This document shows positions 1 to 5,752 of a stretch of DNA of 8,382 bases, piece by piece. Every line of letters starts with the position of its first letter. The stretch's first letter is position 1. Origin of the DNA: Bacteroidales bacterium (lineage in GTDB: Bacteria > Bacteroidota > Bacteroidia > Bacteroidales > JAAUTT01); the NCBI GenBank assembly GCA_012031335.1, contig JAAUTT010000153.1, positions 1 to 8,382 on the forward strand, given 5' to 3'. Made by a program: the position numbers and the translations under genes. Below the pieces are notes generated by a model. It was not told the origin of the DNA. It did no database searches and was given only the letters and a program-made list of their open reading frames with translations.

Positions 1-217
1 ATATCCGGTTACCATCGTAGAACCCATTGATTCTTATTGAATCCTGTTCTGATATAAAAATGGCCTGCAACTTGATATTTTCACTCGGGTTAATTTTTGC
101 CGCAAGTTGGAATGTAATTTCAATCATTCCCCACTTTTCAACATCGGGTGTTTTTCCTGCAAGACCTATCAGTGAAGCTCCAAGTAAAATAAACGCAAAA
201 ATATTTTTAACTTTCAT
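1..217 (-). CDS. DUF5060-type secreted protein, N-terminal part only (runs off the window)
   Basis: An open frame starts with ATG at 217-215 and continues without a stop to base 1, giving 72 codons of the N-terminus. Residues 1-20 form a signal peptide (MKVKNIFAF, then a hydrophobic stretch ILLGASLIGLA). After it come VEKWGMIEITF near residue 26, then NPSENIKLQAIF, and GFYDGN near residue 66. This order (VEKW, a short strand, NP, a second strand ending in F, GFYDG) is the one I associate with DUF5060, the N-terminal beta-sandwich found ahead of putative glycoside hydrolase domains such as DUF4038/apiosidase-like. The catalytic part would lie beyond the window, so no enzyme activity can be assigned. 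The start lies 49 bases after the GH5 stop, which suggests co-transcription and a role in the same polysaccharide pathway. There is no cysteine at the end of the signal peptide, so it is not an obvious lipoprotein. The DUF5060 assignment is from motif memory only. Confidence 0.78.
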   Translation of the reverse strand, partial: MKVKNIFAFILLGASLIGLAGKTPDVEKWGMIEITFQLAAKINPSENIKLQAIFISEQDSIRINGFYDGNRI

Positions 218-266
218 AAAGTTTAATTTGTTAATGTCTTACGCATTTAAAAACTCACTTAATAAA

Positions 267-1243
267 CTACTTTAAAGATGCAGGCCTGACCGATGTTTTG
301 AAGATGGAATTTTTATCCTCCATAATTATTTTTCTGGCAAATTCAGTCTTCCAATCCCCAAATTTTCCGTTTTTGGTTAAATCATAAGCGCCAATTTCCT
401 GGCAATCGCCATTTACTACTGCTCCCCACGACCATGTCACCCAACCAACCTTAAGTTTCTGGCACTGTTCAATCGTATACTCATAAGGCCAGTCGATGCG
501 GTCGCAACCTCCTTTCAACTGTGGCCCTTCTCCGAAAAATAAAGGAATGTTCTCTTTAACCACAAGATTAAGAAGATTATCAATCCGTTTTTCAGCTCTT
601 CAGCAGTATCATCCTTCCAGTAAAGGTGAACGGAAAACAATAGATTTCTCTCGGGATCGCTGTTCATAAGGGCATCCCAGTTCGAAGTAATATTGCCTTC
701 ATCCTTGCCCCAATCGGATGCATCAATGATCAAAGGCACTTTATATCCAGCTTCACGTAGTTGTTTTACAGCATCACTATAATACCTGAGAAACTCTTCG
801 TTGCTGGTTTTTGGTCCAATTTCGTTTCCAATATTCAACAGCACCCATTTTTTATGTTTTTCCATGATTTTAAAAACCTCGGGTTTTTTCCAATAATCAA
901 GGAGTGATTGCAACTTGCTCCAATCACCTGTGGCATCATGAAGTTCAACAATTGGAATCATTTTTGATTTCAGACAATTTGAAATTAAAGAATCAAGCAA
1001 TGCCGGAGAACCAGAAGTTAACCAGCAAAGGCGTGCGCAATTGGAACCGGTTTTTGCTATTTCGGGCAAAATGGACGACAATGTAGGGTCGTTTTTATAC
1101 CAAATTGCCATTTCATTAATTCCCCTAAGTACAATTTCCTCATTTAACGAAGAATATAAATATCTTCCTTTTACATGTAAAGTTTGAGAAAAGGATATCA
1201 AATTAACTGAAATAAACATCAGTATTATAAGTACTTTTTTCAT
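267..1243 (-). CDS. GH5 family endo-glycanase (mannanase/cellulase-like), frameshifted as read
   Basis: This is a secreted glycoside hydrolase of family 5, a retaining (beta/alpha)8-barrel enzyme cutting beta-1,4-linked glycans. The start at 1243 gives a signal peptide (MKKVLIILMF...ISFSQ, residues 1-20). Conserved GH5 residues are visible: Arg71 (ARLCW), His102 (HDATG), Asn140-Glu141 (NIGNEIG; Glu141 is the expected acid/base, codon 823-821), His206 and Tyr208 (VHLYW), the nucleophile Glu in FFGEGPQ (codon 530-528), and the barrel-closing Trp in VTWSWG. HDATG and the NSDPERN..FSVH stretch resemble GH5_8-like mannanases, but beta-glucanase activity is possible. The frame breaks at a five-base A run (588-592, minus strand). 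Restoring one A joins the 1243-side frame (ELK) to RIDNLLNLVVKENIP and gives 325 residues, a normal single-domain length. There is no T9SS sorting domain, so a periplasmic location is likely. The family is well supported; the substrate is inferred. Confidence 0.9.
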
Positions 1244-1276
1244 ACAAAATATAATAAAATTAATGTCAATTCTACA

Positions 1277-1312
1277 TTATCGACCACCTGCTCCAGTTGT
1301 TATTGTCGATGA
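1277..1312 (-). other. Inverted repeat / stem-loop upstream of the GH5 gene
   Basis: ATCGAC at 1279-1284 and GTCGAT at 1305-1310 are perfect complements and extend by one wobble and one Watson-Crick pair to 1277/1312. The loop is 20 bases. On the minus strand the structure ends 33 bases before the GH5 start codon, so in an mRNA it would lie in the leader. No T-run follows, so it is not a typical intrinsic terminator. It could be an operator or a leader hairpin; the short stem also allows chance. Confidence 0.3.
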
Positions 1313-1332
1313 GTATACATTTTTGAATTCTA

Positions 1333-1400
1333 TAAGCCCTTTCTGCCAGGTCGCTAATACCACTCAGAGGGGTTGATCACCAAATAACGCCTGGGGCTTA
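1333..1400 (-). terminator. Inverted repeat at the GH9 stop codon, possible terminator or structured spacer
   Basis: The GH9 stop codon is part of TAAGCCC (minus strand, 1400-1394), which is exactly complementary to GGGCTTA at 1339-1333. Immediately inside, CAGG at 1393-1390 can pair with CCTG at 1350-1347, with unpaired bases on one side. The enclosed region is about 40 bases. There is no clear T-run after the second arm, so termination is uncertain. The rest of the 154-base gap between GH9 and GH5 holds only the second inverted repeat and no gene that I can support. Confidence 0.3.
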
Positions 1401-3750
1401 ATTTTCTAATTTTTCAACTGCCCATAAATACCCATACAAAGCGTTTTTACCGCACATAGTTTGCTGAGGGGTAAATTCAGAATGAGACCAGAAATTGGGT
1501 GTATTAAAATATCCTTGTGCCTGTGGCCACTTTGAATAAGATGGATAACACTGATTTGTAAGAACACTGGGCTTTCCTGAGGTTATTTCCGGCATCCAGT
1601 CCCAGGTATTCAGATAAGGTGTATGCCCAGGGTGTTGACCTGGCACACCATCATTTTGTCCAGTTGTAAAAATATTAACTACACTGCGTTTATTCTCCAA
1701 AATAGTTGATGCAGTGGTCAATTTCAATTTGGTTCAACGGATTTCTGCCTAATCCCCAATCTGCTTCGAGAATGAGGGCATCCTCAAATGTTTTTTTCAT
1801 CGAAGGGTTATCTGTAATTGCATGAGCAAGAATAGTTCTTTGTACATTCTGGGCTGTTTTGAAATAACCTTCCGAATCATCTGTTTGACCGGCGGGAAGG
1901 ACGTTTTCTCATCATTGCAACCTCTTTAGAGAGCGCTTCGTTAATGATTGAGGATTTCATATTGGAATAGAGTTCCGGATAATGGACTTCCTGATCGGTA
2001 AAAAGATAGGCCACTGTTGCCCAGAATTGATTACGGTTTTCGTTGATAATTACAGATTTTCCAGATTTACAAAGAGTTTCTTCATGCATGATATCTTCAT
2101 ATTTTATATCACCAGTAACATTATAAAGAAAAGCTGCTGCAGACATCATAATGTCTCTTCCTTTCATTCTGTCAAAACCATAATTATCAAGCATTTTATC
2201 GGAAAGCAGACTGGCATATTTAAAAGCATTGATCGCTGAATCACGGTATTCCTCCATCAAAGGAGTAATTCCCGTGTACCTAAAAGCGTTAGATAACATA
2301 GCACTATTTAAAGCGTTAGTCCAGGCTGCTATGGCTGTATTACCTGCCTGATAAAGAATATTTATTTTGAAGAATCTACCTTTATTTCTGGGTCGAAATT
2401 CTTATGAAACATTGGGTTTGATAAACCATGACTATATCCTCCCTGATGGCGTAAGCGAAGAAAAAAATCAACTTCATTTCTTGCTTCATCTATCACATCC
2501 GGAATCCCATTACCGCTCTCTGCTATTCCGGTTGAATCATCATCAATACGCCATGTGTAACAATGTATGGCAGGAGCATATTATAAATGATGGGAACATG
2601 TCCAAGATGGCGATCCCAATCATAGGCATCCGAGTGGCCACCAAAAGCCTGATTATTTTCAGGATTTCCCGGGATTGAGTATTTTGCGAAAAAGTCAGCC
2701 TGGTCCCAACGATCACCTCCTCCCTTCCATTCAGGGCGATATGGCTGCATATCTGTTATATAAACTCTAGTATCAAAAGGTGAAACACCGGGAATATAGA
2801 GTGGTCTTCGCGGAACAGGTTTTCCATTACCAAGACTATCCTGTCCTATGCGCATATAGAAATATCCAAGGAGTGAAACCGCAATGGATAATAGTATGCA
2901 GTTTGACCAATGGTAAAGTTTTGACTGCAGCCTATACCTTCAACAACCAATCGATAAGTACCCGTTTTATTTATATCTGAAAAATCAATCGTCCACACAT
3001 TTGATCCAATCAGATTGTAGTTGCCAACATCCGATTTGTTCTTCATCCAAAAATTCAATTTAGATATATGTATGGTGTCTCCGGATTCGATATTGTGCAA
3101 ATAGACATTATTTTCTTCAAACGAACTGTAATCTCTGGCGCCTCCGTCTCCAAGCCACATATAAACATCAGCTGACTTGAGAGAACCATTGTAATCAAAT
3201 CCATTTATATTCAAATGAATGGCTTCACTTATTGAACTGAAAACATCATATTTGAAATCAATAACTGAACGATCAGATTGAAGTTGTTCGTCCAGATGAA
3301 TCTGATAAGTTTTACCTTGTTTAAGTGGATATGGTAATTTTAAAAAAATATATGCTGGTAGGTGAAGGTATGTTCAAAGTCGGAACCTTTAAATGCGCGT
3401 AGTTTATCCCCATTTATCTTGCTTTGTCTAAAACAGGCTAATGGGTATACGATATTATTAGAATAGTTTGCATCATCCGGTGAAATTATTGACCAATTCT
3501 CTGCAAGTTGAGAAGCTTTAAGGTTAAATGGATTTCCATATGTTATTACCTCACTAATTGTAGTATCGAAGGCATGCCCTAAAAAAGCAGAGGGTCCTTT
3601 CCCGGTATCATGAAATAATACCTCACCATCATAAAATAATAATTGAATATGTTGTTCATCAACAACCTGAAAAGAAATGAATTTACTTCCATACATCGAT
3701 TGAAATGAAAACAACAGAATGATATAGCTGAAAATCAAAATTTTATTCAT
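1398..3750 (-). CDS. GH9 glycoside hydrolase with N-terminal Ig-like domain, frameshifted as read
   Basis: Family 9 enzymes are inverting endo- or exo-beta-glucanases (cellulase and related) with an (alpha/alpha)6 barrel. The start at 3750 gives a signal peptide (MNKILIFSYIILLFSFQ). Residues of about 22-175 form an N-terminal region I cannot name. About 177-290 is the Ig-like domain of GH9 enzymes (VWTIDFSDINKTGTYRLVVEG), then comes the catalytic domain. Key residues: the Asp pair in GGHSDAYDWD (codons 2630-2628 and 2621-2619), ESGNGIPDVIDEARNE, GLGRNPLN, GQHPGHTPYLN, and the C-terminal acid Glu in WSHSEFTPQQT (codon 1478-1476). Six indels break the frame, near 3342-3348, 2866, 2550, 2365-2368, 1905-1912 and 1720. 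Four look like one-base losses and two like one-base gains, and correcting them gives exactly 785 codons. Two in-frame pieces (about 2551-2362 and 1910-1720) lack their own start codon and are easily missed. No T9SS sorting domain is present, so a periplasmic location is inferred. The exact substrate is unknown. Confidence 0.93.
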
Positions 3751-3769
3751 TGAAAAAATAAACAGATTT

Positions 3770-3801
3770 GAAAACTAAACGGGTAAGTAAAAAAAACCAA
3801 A
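3770..3801 (-). promoter_or_regulatory. Possible Bacteroidota-type promoter before the GH9 gene
   Basis: On the minus strand TTTG (3801-3798) is followed after 20 bases by TAGTTTTC (3777-3770). The Bacteroidota consensus is TTTG at about -33 and TAnnTTTG at about -7, so the downstream element matches seven of eight positions. Transcription would begin near 3763, giving a leader of about 13 bases. Such AT-rich spacers yield matches by chance, so this is a weak call. Confidence 0.27.
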
Positions 3802-3835
3802 AAATACCATAAAAGAATTTCAGGAATCCTATTCT
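3788..3835 (-). terminator. Possible intrinsic terminator after the beta-helix gene
   Basis: On the minus strand AGAAT (3835-3831) pairs with ATTCT (3818-3814), with an inner AGG/CCT pairing, and two T-rich runs follow (six T, then eight T, down to about 3789). A hairpin followed by T-runs is the form of an intrinsic terminator. The stem is short and AT-rich, so strength is doubtful. The T-rich tail overlaps the possible -33 element of the next gene. Confidence 0.38.
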
Positions 3836-3868
3836 GTGGTTTTTAGGTTATCGTGTACAATGCTATAA

Positions 3869-3903
3869 ATAAGAGGCATGCCTTCACCAGGCTGCCCCCT
3901 TAT
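3869..3903 (-). terminator. Strong stem-loop 16 bases after the beta-helix stop codon
   Basis: On the minus strand ATAAG...GGGGCAGCC pairs with GGCATGCC...CTTAT around the seven-base loop TGGTGAA, giving about 14 pairs with two small bulges. It is the most GC-rich structure in the 169-base gap. It is not followed by a proper T-run, so it may act as a 3' end stabiliser or a factor-dependent terminator rather than a classical intrinsic one. Confidence 0.45.
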
Positions 3904-3919
3904 AAAAAAGATTATGTGA

Positions 3920-5716
3920 TTATTGAACAACAAACATTTTGGTTTCTGATGATTTACTGTTCACGGTTAATTTAATCAAATACGTTCCGCTGGTAAATTC
4001 ACTTGAATCAAAACTGATTTTGAAGGTACCTGCGTTTACCCTGCTGTTATAAAGGTTTTGTATTTGCTGTCCATAAATATTATAAACTGTTACATTTACA
4101 AAGCAGGCTGAGGTTAATTTTTTTGAAATCGTAGTTAATCCTTTTGATGGATTAGGAAAAACAGACATTAAACCATCAACAATGCTTTGTTTTTCATGAA
4201 TACCTGAAATAAATTCAAAAGTTCCAGCTTTTATATCTGATACAATTTCATCATAGTCCTCTTTATCAACATCTGATTCCCATTGTGTTTTTTTAGCTGG
4301 AAACCAGTTTAAATCGCCAATCGGATATCCACGATAACCACTTCCCTGAAGTTCAATATTTGAATAACTTAGATTATATTGGTTAGCAGCTACAGGTAGA
4401 GTTAACTTAGTGGTATCAGGACCGATGCCCCATGCCCCACTTCCAAAATCAAGTTCATATGAATCATCAGGATCGCTGGTGACGCTTCTTGCAAATGCGA
4501 TAAGATCGTTGTCATCCCATGTATAGCTGGTAAATCCCGGATCCAGTGTTTTAACGCTTTTCGTTTCATCCCAGTAATAATATTCATAATCTCCCGAATC
4601 GAATTTTTTAAATGTAGTATCCGTCATAAATCCGTATGTACCTTCCGGAGAATTGGGCATTGCCCACCATTTTCCACCATTGGCAGTATCGGTTGATGAT
4701 AATAATCCTTTGTTGCTTTCTCTCCAGGTTCTAATACCTTCTGAATAAAAATTGTTATTGTAACCAGCCATGTAAATACGATCTTGTTCCACCGGATTAT
4801 GAACTGTTTCTCCATTCACTGTATAGCTTACCGTATCATCACCATCTTTAAAAGTACATAAATCAATGATACCGGTTGGTGAACCGCCGTTACAATTATT
4901 TGCCCTAAAATCAATATTTTCTCCGGCAAATTCAGGATTTACAAATAAATTGTTCATCATTACACCTTCTTTTGCCCACATGGTTGAGAAAGGAAATAAA
5001 GCGTGGTTAACAATGGTATTGTGGTTAATCCACAATGATTTGATATAGTTAGCTCCATCCATAGTTAAAATTGCCGCCATACCTTCCATAAAGGTATTGT
5101 TTTCGATATACACATCTCCTGCAGGTCCTCCCTTGCAGTCGATAATATAACCATGCCAGTTTCCTGAATATGGACCACCATTAAAACGCACCAGATTGTT
5201 GGTAAAAGTAAAATCACCAATACCTCCACTCCAGGCCTGAATGAAAACTGCATCCATGTGGTCAATAATACAATTATTGATCGAAACATCAAGATCCTTG
5301 GTACTCATGTTAATACCCCCATTGGCCCAACCTCCGCGCTGATGTTCCAGGTTTGCACACATAAAATGTATGCCATCTAGGGTCAAATTACTTGAAAACG
5401 AGGCTATATTCCATGAGTTTTGTGACCCATTTGTAGTACCCATAACTACAATGGGACGGTTCCCTTCTCCTTCTGCAGCTTTAAAAGTAATATCCGCTTT
5501 ACCGTTAATCTGACCATCTAAAATATAGACTCCATTTCTCTCCAAAACAAACACCGTACCATTTATGGTATCCTCTTGTTCAGCTACCACTACATCCAAT
5601 GCAGCGTTTTCAGGAGCCACTCCATTGGGAGCTACATCAACAATTGTTTGAGCAAAACCAGCCATGGTAAGTAAACCGATTAAACAACCTGTAAGCGTAA
5701 ATTTTTTGTTTTTCAT
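3920..5716 (-). CDS. Secreted right-handed beta-helix protein with T9SS type A sorting domain
   Basis: This intact 598-residue protein is secreted to the cell surface or medium by the type IX system. The signal peptide is residues 1-22 (MKNKKFTLTG, then hydrophobic, ending GFA). About 55-265 shows pectate-lyase-like beta-helix rungs with recurrent N-N ladders: VSINNCIIDH, FTFTNNLVRF, VYIENNTFME, LWINHNTIVN, VMMNNLFVN. A region of about 270-460 rich in Asp, Trp and Tyr follows, then the motif GYPIGDLNWFP near 467. Residues 518-598 form the type A sorting domain (VFPNPSKG, VYNIYGQQI, FTSGTYLIKL). I see no residues that prove polysaccharide lyase activity, so it may be a lyase, a hydrolase or a binding protein. 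It starts 36 bases after the receptor stop, with no hairpin between, so the two are probably one operon. The leader is AT-rich and lacks a Shine-Dalgarno sequence, as is usual in Bacteroidota. The fold and export route are well supported; the function is open. Confidence 0.9.
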   Translation of the reverse strand: MKNKKFTLTGCLIGLLTMAGFAQTIVDVAPNGVAPENAALDVVVAEQEDTINGTVFVLERNGVYILDGQINGKADITFKAAEGEGNRPIVVMGTTNGSQNSWNIASFSSNLTLDGIHFMCANLEHQRGGWANGGINMSTKDLDVSINNCIIDHMDAVFIQAWSGGIGDFTFTNNLVRFNGGPYSGNWHGYIIDCKGGPAGDVYIENNTFMEGMAAILTMDGANYIKSLWINHNTIVNHALFPFSTMWAKEGVMMNNLFVNPEFAGENIDFRANNCNGGSPTGIIDLCTFKDGDDTVSYTVNGETVHNPVEQDRIYMAGYNNNFYSEGIRTWRESNKGLLSSTDTANGGKWWAMPNSPEGTYGFMTDTTFKKFDSGDYEYYYWDETKSVKTLDPGFTSYTWDDNDLIAFARSVTSDPDDSYELDFGSGAWGIGPDTTKLTLPVAANQYNLSYSNIELQGSGYRGYPIGDLNWFPAKKTQWESDVDKEDYDEIVSDIKAGTFEFISGIHEKQSIVDGLMSVFPNPSKGLTTISKKLTSACFVNVTVYNIYGQQIQNLYNSRVNAGTFKISFDSSEFTSGTYLIKLTVNSKSSETKMFVVQ

Positions 5717-5752
5717 AATTAAAAATGTTTAAGTTAGAAAATGATTTAAAAA

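Noticed and set aside
27..275. Plus-strand open frame of 82 codons
   Set aside because: It lies opposite the DUF5060-type gene and the end of GH5, has no recognisable motif, and all other supported genes are on the minus strand.
1244..1275. TTGACATT and TATATTTTG upstream of the GH5 start, as a promoter
   Set aside because: The would-be -7 element lies two bases from the ATG, placing the transcription start inside the gene, and its spacing does not match TAnnTTTG.
1263..1376. Plus-strand frame of 37 codons in the GH9-GH5 spacer
   Set aside because: It is too short, has no start signal or family match, and the region is better described as a spacer with inverted repeats.
1333..1400. Integron attC site or CRISPR repeat in the spacer
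   Set aside because: No RYYYAAC/GTTRRRY core sites, no integrase and no repeated units are present.
1982..2239. Plus-strand frame of 85 codons inside GH9
   Set aside because: It is the antisense shadow of the catalytic domain, whose minus-strand frame has clear family motifs.
2367..2980. Plus-strand frames of 103 and 66 codons inside GH9
   Set aside because: They cover the catalytic Asp motif on the other strand and have no recognisable features of their own.
4402..5292. Alternative-frame minus-strand and plus-strand frames inside the beta-helix gene
   Set aside because: The 598-residue frame is continuous, with a signal peptide and sorting domain; the others are shadows.
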